Source: Brachyspira hyodysenteriae ATCC 27164
Lineage (GTDB): Bacteria > Spirochaetota > Brachyspiria > Brachyspirales > Brachyspiraceae
Length of the DNA stretch: 64,000 bases
Assembly: GCF_001676785.2 (NCBI RefSeq)
Contig: NZ_CP015910.2
Span: 2,108,001 to 2,172,000 of the forward strand
Reading direction: 5' to 3'
The notes below the pieces were generated by a model. That model was not told the DNA's origin. It did not search any database and worked only from the letters and a program-made list of their open reading frames with translations. How positions within the stretch are numbered: the stretch's first letter is position 1; the number at the start of each line of letters is the position of its first letter. The translations under genes and the position numbers were made by a program. Of this stretch, positions 9,460 through 18,378 are shown piece by piece.

Positions 9460-10041
9460 TCATATTTTTATTATTCCGGAAAAACCATAGAAAATAAGTG
9501 CAAGTATACCTGCTGTAATGAAAGGCATAGCAGGTCCTTTAAAAGCTTCCGGTATATCTGCAGTCATCAAACGTTCTCTTATACTAGCCATTATAACTAA
9601 AGCTAATGTAAAACCAACGCCTGCACCTAAAGCAAATACTATGTTCTGTATAAAATTGTATTTATATAAAACACCGAATAAAGCTAATCCCAATACGCAG
9701 CAGTTAGTAGTAATTAATGGAAGGAAAATACCTAAAGCCAAATATAAACTTTCACTAGTCTTTCTTACTACCATCTCAACAAACTGCACTAAAGCTGCAA
9801 TTACTATGATGAAAAGTATAGTTTGTAAAAATTCGATTTTAAAAGGAACTAATATATAATACTGTATCATCCAGCTAACAGCAGCAGTTAAAACTAATAC
9901 GAAAGTAACAGCAATACCCATACTAATTGCTGAATCTAACTTATTGGATACACCTAAGAACGGACATATACCCAAAAATTTAGTTAAAACGAAATTATTA
10001 ACTAAAACAGTAGCTATAAATAATAAAATTAAATTAACCAT
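9460..10041 (-). CDS. rnfA: Rnf complex membrane subunit A
   Basis: A 193-residue integral membrane subunit with six hydrophobic helices, homologous in fold to RnfE and inserted in opposite topology. The LTKFLGICPFLGVS segment near residues 19-32, with its conserved Cys, and the TTNCCVLG stretch are the family marks; these Cys residues contribute to the intramembrane iron-sulfur site of the complex. An upstream in-frame start at 10062 exists, but ATG 10041 is preceded by GGAGGAAAAGCTA, a very strong ribosome site, and overlaps the rnfE stop by 8 bases, which suggests translational coupling. I therefore use 10041. Confidence 0.94.
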   Translation of the reverse strand: MVNLILLFIATVLVNNFVLTKFLGICPFLGVSNKLDSAISMGIAVTFVLVLTAAVSWMIQYYILVPFKIEFLQTILFIIVIAALVQFVEMVVRKTSESLYLALGIFLPLITTNCCVLGLALFGVLYKYNFIQNIVFALGAGVGFTLALVIMASIRERLMTADIPEAFKGPAMPFITAGILALIFYGFSGIIKI

Positions 10042-10693
10042 TAGCTTTTCCTCCTCTAGCATCTATAGCTCTTTTAATTGCAATTAATGTTCCTAAAGTA
10101 AAGAACGCACCAGGAGCCATAATCATAACAACCCAAGGAGTAGTAATTTCATTATATGCATTCAAAGCGAAAGGCATAGCAGACTCAAAGAAACCTCTTA
10201 AAGTACCTACTATATCAAAACCTAGCCAAGTACCATTACCCAAAACTTCTCTAATAGAAGCAAGTAATGTTAAAGCAATAAAGAAACCTACGCCATTACC
10301 TAAAGCATCAAAAATACTAGGTATAATACCATTTTTATTAGCAAAAGCCTCTGCTCTTCCCAATATAATACAGTTTACAACTATAAGCGGTATATATGGA
10401 CCTAATGCCAAAGATAATGTATAAAACTTAGCTTTCATAACAATGTCTGTCAAAGTAACGAAAGCTGCTATAACCACTATGTATCCCATGATTCTAACTT
10501 CATTAGCATAAATCTTCTTAATAAGAGATATTAAAGCAGACGAGCAAACCAAAACGAATATAGTAGCTACTGACATACCTATAGCATTCATTACGCTGCT
10601 TGTAACTGCTAAGCTAGGACACATACCAAGAACCTGAACGAAGGTAGGATTATTTTTCCAAACACCTTCCATAAATACTTGAGAATTTTTCAT
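10034..10693 (-). CDS. rnfE: Rnf complex membrane subunit E
   Basis: A 219-residue membrane subunit with six helices. VLGMCPSLAVTSSVMNAIGM near residues 21-40 and IVVNCIILGRAEAFA match RnfE and its relative NqrD, including the paired Cys residues thought to bind an iron-sulfur centre with RnfA. It is the first visible gene of the operon; the gene upstream is an unrelated chemoreceptor, so rnfC, rnfD and rnfG are not adjacent as they are in the classical rnfCDGEAB cluster. The 151-base gap upstream probably holds the promoter. Start at 10693 lies after an AAGGTT-type site. Confidence 0.94.
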   Translation of the reverse strand: MKNSQVFMEGVWKNNPTFVQVLGMCPSLAVTSSVMNAIGMSVATIFVLVCSSALISLIKKIYANEVRIMGYIVVIAAFVTLTDIVMKAKFYTLSLALGPYIPLIVVNCIILGRAEAFANKNGIIPSIFDALGNGVGFFIALTLLASIREVLGNGTWLGFDIVGTLRGFFESAMPFALNAYNEITTPWVVMIMAPGAFFTLGTLIAIKRAIDARGGKANG

Positions 10694-10844
10694 AATAATT
10701 TAACCTTGATTTAATTAAGATTACACTTAATAATTCTACCATAAATTATAATTTTTTCAAGTGAAATTATGATTTACAGCGTTTTAATTATTATTTTAAC
10801 ATACATAAAATTATGTACTATACTCATATTTTATTATATATATA

Positions 10845-12776
10845 TTACTGCTTATTGTCATTTTTTATCTTAAAGAAGGACATAGCATCTTCTAATTTGA
10901 TGGATAATTCCTCTAATTCTTCAGAAATTTCGCTTACATCTTCTGCTAATTTAGTGTTATTTTTAGAACTATCTTCTATATTTATGATATGAGAATTAAT
11001 AGAATCTATACCATCTTTTTGTAATTTTAAAGCACTGCTGAAGCTGGAAAGCAAAGAATATGCTTTTTCTATTTTTCCTTTCATATCATTAAATAATTCT
11101 TTAGACTGATTAGTAGATTTTGCTGCAAGTTCTATACGTTTTTGACTTTCTTCGATAAGAGAAGATATATCTTTAACCGATCCGGATGTACTTTGAGCTA
11201 AATTTCTAACTTCATTTGCTACAACAGAAAAACCTCTTCCATTTTCTCCGGCACGCGCCGCTTCAACAGAGGCATTCAAAGCTAATATATTTGTTTGAAA
11301 TGCAATATTTTCTATAACATTTGTAATATCTTTTATTTTATTACTAGCCTCACTAACAGAATTAGCATTATCAGCGGCCTCTGTAATACTGCTGTCTGCC
11401 ATATCTATAGAATTATTGGCTTCTTTCATTATATCAATAAGTTCATTGGCATAATTAGTAGTTTCTAATACAGAATTTCCTATATTATTAGTTATACTTG
11501 AAGTTTCCTGCATTTTATAAGAATTGCTCTCTGTTTCCGCATGAAGCTTACTATTTTTTGATGATATCTCGCCGGCTTTATCCTTGGCATCAACGGCTAT
11601 ACTATTAGCTACCTTAACGGCCTCTATTAATGCAGCTTTCATATTATAAAAACTACACATTAAACTGCCTATTTCATCTTTTCTAACATTGCATGAAATA
11701 TTAGTATTATTATTGTCTATATATCCTTTAGATATATTATCAGCCTCATTTACAACCATATTTAAAGGTAAAATTATAGATCTTGCTATCAATTTACCAA
11801 TACAACAAATTATAACAGACATAATTACAGCTATAATTATAACTATCTTTGTAAGTTTGTTTTTATCACCATAAATTTCATTCTGACTATAGCTCACTAT
11901 TAAATACCAAGGAGTATTATTTATAGGATTAAATAATGCTATTTCAGATACATTATCATCATCTACATATTCCAAAATACCTTCTTTAGTATCCAATACA
12001 TATTGAAAGAATTTATCCTCTTTTTCTCTTATAGTTTCAGGTTTTCTTTCATAAGCTGATGTGCCTATTATATTACTTTCATAGATGTATAATTTATTAG
12101 TATCATTATGGGCTATTATATTTCTATTTTTATCTATTATCATTATAGAGCCTGTTTCCCCCAATTGACTAGGCATAATGTAATCTGCTATAAATTTCAT
12201 CCAATTAATAGAACTATTTAAAACTCCTACAACCCTTCCATTTTCATCTTTAACACCTTTCCATATAACACATATAGCATTAAGAGGATTAGCCGAAGAA
12301 GGCTGAATTAAATCTCTTCCCGCAAAATCGAATCCTGTATCTCTGAATCTAATCCAATCCGGAGAATCTTTACCATAATTTATATGAAGTAATTTTCCGC
12401 CTATAGAATCAAGTATTATGTTAGCATTAAAATTAACAAGGGAATAATTATAAAAAACTTGAGTATCAGCAACCTCTCTCGTAAATTCTTTCAATGATTC
12501 TTCTGCTGCCAATTTATTCTCTTCGGTGGGATTAACAAGATATCTTGATAGATTAGGGTCTTTAGAATATAAATCCATAACTAATCTTTTTTCAGTAAGA
12601 TACAAATCTATCATATCTGAATATGATTTTGCCGCAACTCTTAATCCCTTTATAGCAGTATCTTCTATAGAATTGGAACTTATTATTGTAATTATTAATA
12701 CAATAATTGACATACATAATATAAACATAATAGAAATTATAAAAGGTATCCTAAAAGAAAGATTATTTATTCTCAT
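10845..12776 (-). CDS. Methyl-accepting chemotaxis protein with Cache sensor
   Basis: A 643-residue chemoreceptor. A membrane helix (about residues 12-32) is followed by a periplasmic region of about 270 residues with double-Cache character, a second membrane helix (about 308-328), a HAMP linker, and a methyl-accepting helical hairpin. The hairpin tip [20 protein letters not shown] followed by GENGRGF is intact, so it should bind CheA/CheW. It differs from the array at 51865-58200 in tip context ([13 protein letters not shown] rather than [13 protein letters not shown]) and lies alone, so it is an independent receptor. Ligand unknown; amino acids or carboxylates are common for dCache sensors. 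Monocistronic. Confidence 0.93.
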   Translation of the reverse strand: MRINNLSFRIPFIISIMFILCMSIIVLIITIISSNSIEDTAIKGLRVAAKSYSDMIDLYLTEKRLVMDLYSKDPNLSRYLVNPTEENKLAAEESLKEFTREVADTQVFYNYSLVNFNANIILDSIGGKLLHINYGKDSPDWIRFRDTGFDFAGRDLIQPSSANPLNAICVIWKGVKDENGRVVGVLNSSINWMKFIADYIMPSQLGETGSIMIIDKNRNIIAHNDTNKLYIYESNIIGTSAYERKPETIREKEDKFFQYVLDTKEGILEYVDDDNVSEIALFNPINNTPWYLIVSYSQNEIYGDKNKLTKIVIIIAVIMSVIICCIGKLIARSIILPLNMVVNEADNISKGYIDNNNTNISCNVRKDEIGSLMCSFYNMKAALIEAVKVANSIAVDAKDKAGEISSKNSKLHAETESNSYKMQETSSITNNIGNSVLETTNYANELIDIMKEANNSIDMADSSITEAADNANSVSEASNKIKDITNVIENIAFQTNILALNASVEAARAGENGRGFSVVANEVRNLAQSTSGSVKDISSLIEESQKRIELAAKSTNQSKELFNDMKGKIEKAYSLLSSFSSALKLQKDGIDSINSHIINIEDSSKNNTKLAEDVSEISEELEELSIKLEDAMSFFKIKNDNKQ

Positions 12777-13083
12777 AATAATAAAACCATGCTAAAAAAA
12801 ATTTAGATATTTTTCAAAAAACTAATTAATTTTTATATGCTATAATATAATCGAAAAATGGAAAAAAATCAAATTCCAAATTTAAATAATTTAATTATAA
12901 TACATAAACAACACTATCAGTAATAACTTATATACAAAATAGATACTTAACGTAAATAAAAATCACAAATAATAAATTAAAATTAAAATTTGATTACTTA
13001 AATATGTAATTCAGAAAAATAATATAAAATTTTAAGAAAGAATTTGTAAACATACAGGTTTAGAATGAAAGTATATTTAAAAC

Positions 13084-13193
13084 TTATTTACATACCCCAC
13101 CCCATAAACTTTAAAATCTATTTAGAATAGTAAAATGCATTATCTTTTTATATATCAACTTAGAAAAAGCACACCCACCCAAATTTTATTTAA
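13084..13193 (+). repeat. GC-edged dispersed repeat, copy A
   Basis: Opens with TTTACATACCCCACCCC and closes with TTAGAAAAAGCACACCCACCC followed by AAATTTTATTTAAATT, with an AT-rich middle of about 65 bases. The edges match copies C and E closely. Just downstream is CACCGCACGCAGAGTAA, which echoes CGCACGGTGAATA after copy C. Confidence 0.75.
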
Positions 13194-13319
13194 ATTAACA
13201 ATTTCCACACCGCACGCAGAGTAAGGCTATAAATATATGCTAATTATCAATTCTAATTTTTATTATATTTGAAATTTTACTAACCGTGCGTAGATAGCAT
13301 TTTTTAATTTAAAAAATCT

Positions 13320-13410
13320 AGGGTGGGCAGCTATAATCTCTAAATAAAACATTAAAAAAATTGTAAGTAAAAATGTTAAAATATATGACAAACCTAAAGG
13401 GCGGGGAATG
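13320..13410 (-). repeat. GC-edged dispersed repeat, copy B (inverted)
   Basis: Read on the minus strand it opens with CATTCCCCGCCC and closes with AGAGATTATAGCTGCCCACCC. It shares this second-edge variant with copy D. It lies 18 bases from the stop of the ankyrin gene and faces copy A. Confidence 0.72.
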
Positions 13411-13427
13411 AGAAAAAATTAAAAAAC

Positions 13428-15560
13428 TTATTTACTGTATTTTTTGAATATGCTTTCCATTTCATCATTGCAAACTATCATCAACTCTATATCTTTACTT
13501 ATAGATAGATCTGCCCCATTTTTTAATAGAAGCTCAAATATGTAGGCATTTTTCTTTTGGGCGGCTATAACTAATGCAGTATTTCCTTCAGGGTCTGTAA
13601 TATTAATATCAGCATTATTTTTTATAAAGAATTCGGCAAGTTTCATATGGTTTTTCTTAATAGCAACCATTAGAGGAGTATATCCATATTTTCCTCTTTT
13701 ATTAATATCTGCATTATTATCCAATAACATTTTTGCAATTTTTCTCTTTTCAACAAGAGTTAAAGGCGTATCTCCAAAATCATCTTGAAAGTTAACATCT
13801 ATTCCTTTTGATATATATTTAGCTACCTTATTGATTTCTCCATCTGAAACAAAATCAAGAAATCTAGAATTTCTCTTATATTCTTTATCATGATAGATTG
13901 TAAAAATGTCAAACATATCATAATTTTCATTTCTGCTAACATAATATAAGACTCTTCTTCCATAAGCATCTCTTGCAAATACATCAGCTTTATTTTTTAT
14001 TAAAATTTTTACTATATTAATATGATTATGCATAGCAGCAAGAATTAAAGCATTAAAACCAGATTTACTTTGAATATTGATATCAGCATTATTTTCTATT
14101 AATAAATTTAATATTTTTTCAGCATTATAAGAAGCAGCATACATTAAAGGTGTAATGCCATCATTATCAATAGCATTTACATCAGCCCCTCTTTTTATAA
14201 ACTCTAAAGCTATATCAAAATTATTATCATTATTAGAAATATATTCTAAAGCGGTATTATTTGAACAACTTTTGAAATTAACATCAGCATTATGTTCTAA
14301 TAATATTTTTATTATTTCTTTATAATGATTACGTGAAGCTAAAAGCAATGCATTAAATCCGTCTGTCCCATATATGGTATTATTAATGTCAACTCCTTCA
14401 GAAATATATTGCAAAACATCATGTATTTTATTTTCAATAACTGCATATAAAAATTTTATTTCTTTAGACGAAGCATCTAGTATCAATTTTCCTATTTTCT
14501 CTTTATAATGATTTTGATTGTATGCCATATCTAATGCAGTTTCTCCATATTTATTTTTTAATGTTAAATCAGGATTATACTTTAAAAGAAGCTCAACCAT
14601 TTTCACATTACTTTCATATACAGCATACATTAAAGGAGTTTCTTTTCTGTGATCTGACAAATTAACATCAGCATTATGCTCTAACAATATTTTTACCATA
14701 TCATAAGAATCATAATCACAGGCAATTATCAAAGGAGTTTTATCCAATTTATTTTGTACATTTGGACTTGCATTATATTCAAGTAAAGTTTTAAGCATAT
14801 CAATATTTCTGCCTTCACATGCATATAATAAGGCAGTATTTTTTTCATTATTACTTATTTCTGTATCAGCATTATGCTCTAATAAAGCTCTTACAAAATC
14901 AATTTTTCTAGAATAAGAAGCATATATTAATGCTGTAGAACCTTTATTGTCCTTTGCATTTATATCTGCTCCATACTCTAATAATATTTTTATTATTTCT
15001 GTACTAGGTTTATCATTTTTTATAAAGGCAGAATATATTAAAGCTGTTTCTCCTTTTTGATTTTTATAATTAGGGTCATAGCCATTTTCAAGTAATATTC
15101 TTACTATTTCAGCATAATTTTGACTGCAGGCTATCATCAATGCAGTTAAATGATTATTTTCTAATTTAGTCTCTATATACATATCTGCTTTGTGTTTAAG
15201 AAGAATTTTTACCACATCTGCTCTGCCATAAATACATGCATATATCAAAGCTGTATAATTATCTTTGTTAGTTATATCTACAGAGGCATTATATTCTAAT
15301 AAAAGTTTTACTATATCAGTATTTCCTTTATAAGAGGCAATCATTAAAGGAGTATATCCATCTTTATTCTTAAAATCAATTTCAATATCTTTTTTTTCAA
15401 TAACATTTTTATTATTTTCATGCTCAATTAATATTTTTGCTATTCCAAATACATCTATATTTATATAATTATTTTTATCCAATAAATATTTTATTTGCTG
15501 AATATCTCCATCTTCTACAGCATTGAAAAATTCAATTTTTTCTTTATTTGTAAACATCAT
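13428..15560 (-). CDS. Ankyrin-repeat protein
   Basis: A 710-residue protein consisting of ankyrin repeats, roughly 18 units of 33 residues with the core pattern TALIYACxxGxxDIVKILLEHNADVN. Two slightly shorter spacer regions (around residues 360-390 and 545-590) divide the array into three blocks. There is no signal peptide, lipobox or membrane helix. Such arrays bind other proteins; the target is unknown. It is monocistronic, with no partner gene, and is bracketed on both sides by inverted pairs of the GC-edged repeat (A/B and D/C), which may mean it was copied or moved with them. Start at 15560 has a second Met next to it, and AGAGGT lies 9 bases upstream. Confidence 0.9.
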   Translation of the reverse strand: MMFTNKEKIEFFNAVEDGDIQQIKYLLDKNNYINIDVFGIAKILIEHENNKNVIEKKDIEIDFKNKDGYTPLMIASYKGNTDIVKLLLEYNASVDITNKDNYTALIYACIYGRADVVKILLKHKADMYIETKLENNHLTALMIACSQNYAEIVRILLENGYDPNYKNQKGETALIYSAFIKNDKPSTEIIKILLEYGADINAKDNKGSTALIYASYSRKIDFVRALLEHNADTEISNNEKNTALLYACEGRNIDMLKTLLEYNASPNVQNKLDKTPLIIACDYDSYDMVKILLEHNADVNLSDHRKETPLMYAVYESNVKMVELLLKYNPDLTLKNKYGETALDMAYNQNHYKEKIGKLILDASSKEIKFLYAVIENKIHDVLQYISEGVDINNTIYGTDGFNALLLASRNHYKEIIKILLEHNADVNFKSCSNNTALEYISNNDNNFDIALEFIKRGADVNAIDNDGITPLMYAASYNAEKILNLLIENNADINIQSKSGFNALILAAMHNHINIVKILIKNKADVFARDAYGRRVLYYVSRNENYDMFDIFTIYHDKEYKRNSRFLDFVSDGEINKVAKYISKGIDVNFQDDFGDTPLTLVEKRKIAKMLLDNNADINKRGKYGYTPLMVAIKKNHMKLAEFFIKNNADINITDPEGNTALVIAAQKKNAYIFELLLKNGADLSISKDIELMIVCNDEMESIFKKYSK

Positions 15561-15656
15561 AAACCTCTAATATATATTACCTCACTATAGTATAGTAAAA
15601 TTAATAATTTTAGTCAATTCAATTAAAAATATAATAAACATAATATATTTAATTAA

Positions 15657-15748
15657 AGCTTGGGTGGACATCTATAATTTCTTAATAAAGCATCAAAAAA
15701 AATTTATCAAAAATCTCAAAGCAGATAAAAGATATAAATGGCGGGGAA
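15657..15748 (-). repeat. GC-edged dispersed repeat, copy D (inverted)
   Basis: On the minus strand it opens with AATTCCCCGCCA and closes with AGAAATTATAGATGTCCACCC followed by AAGCTTTAATTAAAT. The closing edge is the same variant as copy B. It lies about 100 bases upstream of the ankyrin start. Confidence 0.72.
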
Positions 15749-15764
15749 TTAAAATAGATTTAAA

Positions 15765-15875
15765 ACCTATTTACACACCCCACTCTTTTATCTTTATTAC
15801 TTTATTTTTTAATCATAACTTTTATTTGTTTTATAAATAAATTAGAAAAAGCATCCCCGCCCAAGTTTTTATTAT
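15765..15875 (+). repeat. GC-edged dispersed repeat, copy C
   Basis: Opens with CTATTTACACACCCCACTC and closes with TTAGAAAAAGCATCCCCGCCC followed by AAG. Together with copy D it forms an inverted pair with a very short gap, able in principle to fold into a long imperfect hairpin. Confidence 0.75.
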
Positions 15876-16111
15876 AAATATAAATTTATTAAGCGCACGG
15901 TGAATACATCATTAAAGAGGGAATAAATAAAAAAATATAATTTTTTATTTACATAGTAATACTCTGGATGCGTAATTAAAATAAATTTATAATAGATAAT
16001 ATATATAAGAAGCTAAGTTATTTTAGATTAACATAATAGTATTAACATAATATTAGGGTATATTTTTTTATAAAACTGAAGAAAAAAATTTTTATTTAAC
16101 TAAAAAAAAAT

Positions 16112-16138
16112 TAATAATTAAAAAGCGATAACCGATAA
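16112..16138 (+). promoter_or_regulatory. Sigma28 (FliA)-type promoter of flaB
   Basis: TAAT (16112-16115), a 15-base spacer and ACCGATAA (16131-16138) match the flagellar sigma28 consensus TAAA-N15-GCCGATAA with one mismatch in each element. The predicted start near 16145 leaves a leader of about 45 bases before the flaB ATG. Confidence 0.7.
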
Positions 16139-16189
16139 TAAATGTGTGTTCAGGGAAGAATACATACAAATAATTCATGGAGGAACCAT

Positions 16190-17062
16190 ATGGTTATCAA
16201 CAATAATATAAGTGCTATAAACGCACAACGCACTTTAAAATTCCGCCAAGTAGATCTTAAAAAAGATTCTGCTATGATTTCTAGCGGTATGAGAATCAAT
16301 CAAGCTGGAGATGATGCTTCTGGTTTAGCAGTTTCTGAGAAAATGAGAACTCAGATTCGTGGTTTACGTATGGCTGAAAGAAATACTCAAGACGGTATAT
16401 CTTTCATTCAAACTACTGAAGGATACTTAGAAGAAACTACTAACATTCTTCAAAGAATTCGTGAATTAGCTATACAAGCTGCTAACGGTATCTATACTGA
16501 CGAAGATAGACTTTATGTACAAATCGAAGTTTCTCAGTTAGTAGACGAAATCGACAGAGTTGCTTCACAAGCTCAATTCAACAAACTTAACATGTTAACA
16601 GGAAGATTCGCTAGATCTACAGGTGAAAACACTCCTACAGCTTCTATGTGGTTACACATCGGTGCTAATATGGACGAAAGAAAACGTGTTTATATCGGTA
16701 CTATGAACAGCCAAGCTCTTGGACTTAAAAACCCAGTAGGACCTGCTGTTACAGCTACATTTATCAGTGTTTCTAGCCCAGCTAAAGCTAACTCTGTTAT
16801 CGGTATGGTAGACGAAGCTCTTCTTAAAGTATTAAAACAAAGATCTGACTTAGGTGCTTATCAGAACAGATTAGAAATGACAGCTCAAGGCTTAATGGTT
16901 GGATTCGAAAATATGCAGGCTTCTGAAAGCAGAATTCGTGATACAGATATGGCTGAAGCATCAGTTAAACTTGCTAAAGATCAAATTCTTAACCAAGCTA
17001 ACTTGTCTATGCTTGCTCAAGCTAATCAGTTACCACAAGGTGCTCTTAGATTATTACAATAA
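16190..17062 (+). CDS. flaB: Flagellar filament core protein FlaB
   Basis: A 290-residue flagellin of the spirochaete periplasmic filament core. The N-terminal D0/D1 segment ([14 protein letters not shown], then [14 protein letters not shown]) and the C-terminal segment ([19 protein letters not shown]) are conserved; the short middle domain lacks the surface-exposed D2/D3 of enteric flagellins, as usual for FlaB, which has no outer exposure. There is no signal peptide, consistent with type III flagellar export. I place the start at ATG 16190, directly after GGAGGAACC; an upstream in-frame extension to 16142 lacks any ribosome site. Codon use is more GC-rich at third positions than in neighbours, as expected for a highly expressed gene. 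Spirochaetes carry several flaB paralogues; which one this is cannot be told here. Confidence 0.95.
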   Translation: MVINNNISAINAQRTLKFRQVDLKKDSAMISSGMRINQAGDDASGLAVSEKMRTQIRGLRMAERNTQDGISFIQTTEGYLEETTNILQRIRELAIQAANGIYTDEDRLYVQIEVSQLVDEIDRVASQAQFNKLNMLTGRFARSTGENTPTASMWLHIGANMDERKRVYIGTMNSQALGLKNPVGPAVTATFISVSSPAKANSVIGMVDEALLKVLKQRSDLGAYQNRLEMTAQGLMVGFENMQASESRIRDTDMAEASVKLAKDQILNQANLSMLAQANQLPQGALRLLQ

Positions 17063-17100
17063 TTAATATTCAATTAGTTTTGTAATATTAACCATATTAT

Positions 17101-17141
17101 AAAGGGGGACATTCTTAATTGAATGCCTCCCCTTTTTATTT
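17101..17141 (+). terminator. flaB terminator
   Basis: AAAGGGGG-ACATTC (17101-17114) pairs with GAATG-CC-TCCCCTTT (17121-17135) around a 6-base loop, with a small internal loop, and is followed by a T-rich run. Confidence 0.85.
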
Positions 17142-17176
17142 TTAAACTTCTTATAAAATTTCAATAATAATATTAA

Positions 17177-17554
17177 TCATATATTTATTACCATATTAAA
17201 CTGCTTTGATATCTCACGTTTTATGGCACTTAAATACTGAGACACTGCCGACTGAGTTACATTAAGCATTTTGGCTAATTCCTCCTGACTTTTTCCTTCT
17301 GAAAATAATTTCATTATCATTTTTTGTTTAGGCGTAAGTATGGCTATTATTAAATTTGAAACTCTGCTGTACTCACTCTCTGTCAAAGCATTTGCATATA
17401 GTATATTATCTAAATCATCATTCGTTAATATACTTTCTCTGCTGTCAGTTCTATCAGAGTTAATTTTCCTAGTACCTAAACTCTTATTAATTTCTTTCAA
17501 AACATCATTACAAAGTTTTTTACAAGTATCATATTTAGAACATAAATGACACAT
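17177..17554 (-). CDS. Small sigma-region-4-like HTH protein with N-terminal Cys cluster
   Basis: A 125-residue protein. Residues 2-15 hold four Cys (C2, C5, C11, C15), a possible metal-binding knuckle. Residues of about 73-115 (LTPKQKMIMKLFSEGKSQEE, then LAKMLNVTQSAVSQYLSAIK) form a helix-turn-helix of the sigma-70 region 4 / LuxR type, so it probably binds DNA. It lacks sigma region 2 and cannot be a full sigma factor. It follows the 74-residue gene at 17559 with a 4-base gap, so the two are one operon behind a perfect palindrome at 17796, a plausible autoregulatory site. Phage activators of similar size exist, but no phage genes are nearby. Confidence 0.8.
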   Translation of the reverse strand: MCHLCSKYDTCKKLCNDVLKEINKSLGTRKINSDRTDSRESILTNDDLDNILYANALTESEYSRVSNLIIAILTPKQKMIMKLFSEGKSQEELAKMLNVTQSAVSQYLSAIKREISKQFNMVINI

Positions 17555-17558
17555 TATA

Positions 17559-17783
17559 TCAATACTCCTTTAAAATATATAATATTCTCTCTAAAACTTC
17601 TGGTTTATAATTGCTTATATCAATATCATCTAATTTGCTTATTGCATTATTAATATCAACACGCATTATAACCCATTCCTCCCAATTAGTTTTTTTGTTA
17701 TAAAAATAATCATCCTCCTTTATATTATCTAATATGTTTTTTATAAGTTTTTTGTAATAGATTCTGTTTTGAAATTTTCTCAT
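17559..17783 (-). CDS. Small protein of unknown function
   Basis: A 74-residue protein, basic in its first third (MRKFQNRIYYKKLIKN) and acidic later, probably all-helical. No family recognised. The start at 17783 is preceded by GGGGAAGTTA, a strong ribosome site, and the stop is 4 bases before the HTH gene, so the two are co-transcribed. Its role is probably linked to that regulator, by position only. Confidence 0.7.
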   Translation of the reverse strand: MRKFQNRIYYKKLIKNILDNIKEDDYFYNKKTNWEEWVIMRVDINNAISKLDDIDISNYKPEVLERILYILKEY

Positions 17784-17795
17784 TAACTTCCCCTT

Positions 17796-17821
17796 TATAC
17801 AGTATATCTAAATACTGTATA
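17796..17821. promoter_or_regulatory. Perfect 10-bp inverted repeat, probable operator
   Basis: TATACAGTAT (17796-17805) and ATACTGTATA (17812-17821) are exact inverted copies with a 6-base spacer, 13 bases upstream of the start of the small operon at 17783. It has no T-tract and no gene ends here, so an operator for a dimeric regulator is more likely than a terminator. Confidence 0.65.
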
Positions 17822-18057
17822 AATATCTTATATATCCAAAACGAATTTATTTCAACCAATTATAGTATATATTTGTATATTATATTAACATATTATAAGA
17901 TTATAATATAAATACTATACATTTTATACGAAAAATATAAAATTTATTTGCATTCTTAAAAATAAATAGATAATTATATGATTTTATCTATATAAGAATA
18001 AGCTTTTAATTTAATAATATAATTATAAAATAGAATAAAATAATAAGACAATATAAA
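17822..18057. other. Gene-free AT-rich stretch
   Basis: Between the palindrome and the decayed flavoprotein fragment the sequence is almost purely A and T. I see no gene, RNA or clear promoter in it. Confidence 0.5.
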
Positions 18058-18090
18058 TAAAAAAGCCTGCAAAATTATATACTGCAAGCC
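18058..18090 (-). terminator. Terminator left behind the decayed flavoprotein gene
   Basis: On the minus strand GC-t-TGCA (18083-18089) pairs with TGCA-g-GC (18065-18071) around an 11-base loop and is followed by a run of T. It lies just downstream of the flavoprotein remnant stop, where the intact gene would have ended. Confidence 0.45.
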
Positions 18091-18116
18091 AAATATTTTA
18101 TAAATCAATAAAAATT

Positions 18117-18290
18117 TTAATTAGCTGATTGAGAATAAATAGCAGCATTTTTTACCTGCCTGTCTTCCAAAAATAATAATATCAGCTATTGTATTTCCAC
18201 CAAGTCTATTAGCACCATGTATACCGCATGTAACCTCTCATGCTACATAAAGTCCTCTTTCTTTAGCACTTAAATCAGGATTTATACCAG
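18117..18290 (-). pseudogene. Remnant of a fumarate-reductase-type flavoprotein gene
   Basis: Minus-strand translation gives GINPDLSAKERGLYVA, a TGA stop, then [19 protein letters not shown] and [10 protein letters not shown]. This is the C-terminal FAD-binding signature ([15 protein letters not shown]) of the succinate dehydrogenase/fumarate reductase superfamily. The stop replaces the invariant Gly (GGA to TGA). One extra A in a six-A run then shifts the frame; undoing it restores [10 protein letters not shown] and a TAA at 18117-18119. The rest of the gene is absent upstream, so this is a deletion remnant with two further lesions. It is not a recent copy of the gene at 4534, whose matching region differs at many positions. 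Confidence 0.85.
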
Positions 18291-18378
18291 ATTATCGATA
18301 CATGTTTGTAATAATATTTTTATATTGAATATTATTTATATAACTCAAAGTACATCTAGAAAAAATAAAATTTAAAAA

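Larger units (their letters stand above)
12777..13427. other. 650-base gene-free region with two inverted repeat copies
   Basis: The region between the chemoreceptor and the ankyrin gene holds no open frame of note. Its first 300 bases are plain AT-rich sequence. Its second half carries repeat copies A and B in opposite orientation, separated by a stretch with CCGCACGC (13210) and its inverted counterpart CCGTGCG (13283). Confidence 0.6.
15561..16111. other. Gene-free region with two head-to-head repeat copies
   Basis: Between the divergent ankyrin and flagellin genes lie repeat copies D and C, separated by only 16 bases and in opposite orientation. The sequence CGCACGGTGAATA follows copy C at 15893. 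From about 15910 to 16110 the sequence is AT-rich without recognised signals; the flaB promoter begins after it. Confidence 0.6.

Noticed and set aside
16142-16189. N-terminal extension of FlaB
   Set aside because: It lies across the predicted transcript start and has no similarity to flagellins; GGAGG precedes the inner ATG.
17796-17821. Palindrome as a LexA box of the E. coli type
   Set aside because: The half-sites point the other way (CAG...CTG instead of CTG...CAG) and the downstream genes are not SOS genes.
18246-18254. TGA in the flavoprotein remnant as another selenocysteine codon
   Set aside because: The position holds an invariant Gly in the family (GLYVAGE), a frameshift follows, and no SECIS-like hairpin is evident, so it is a plain stop mutation.
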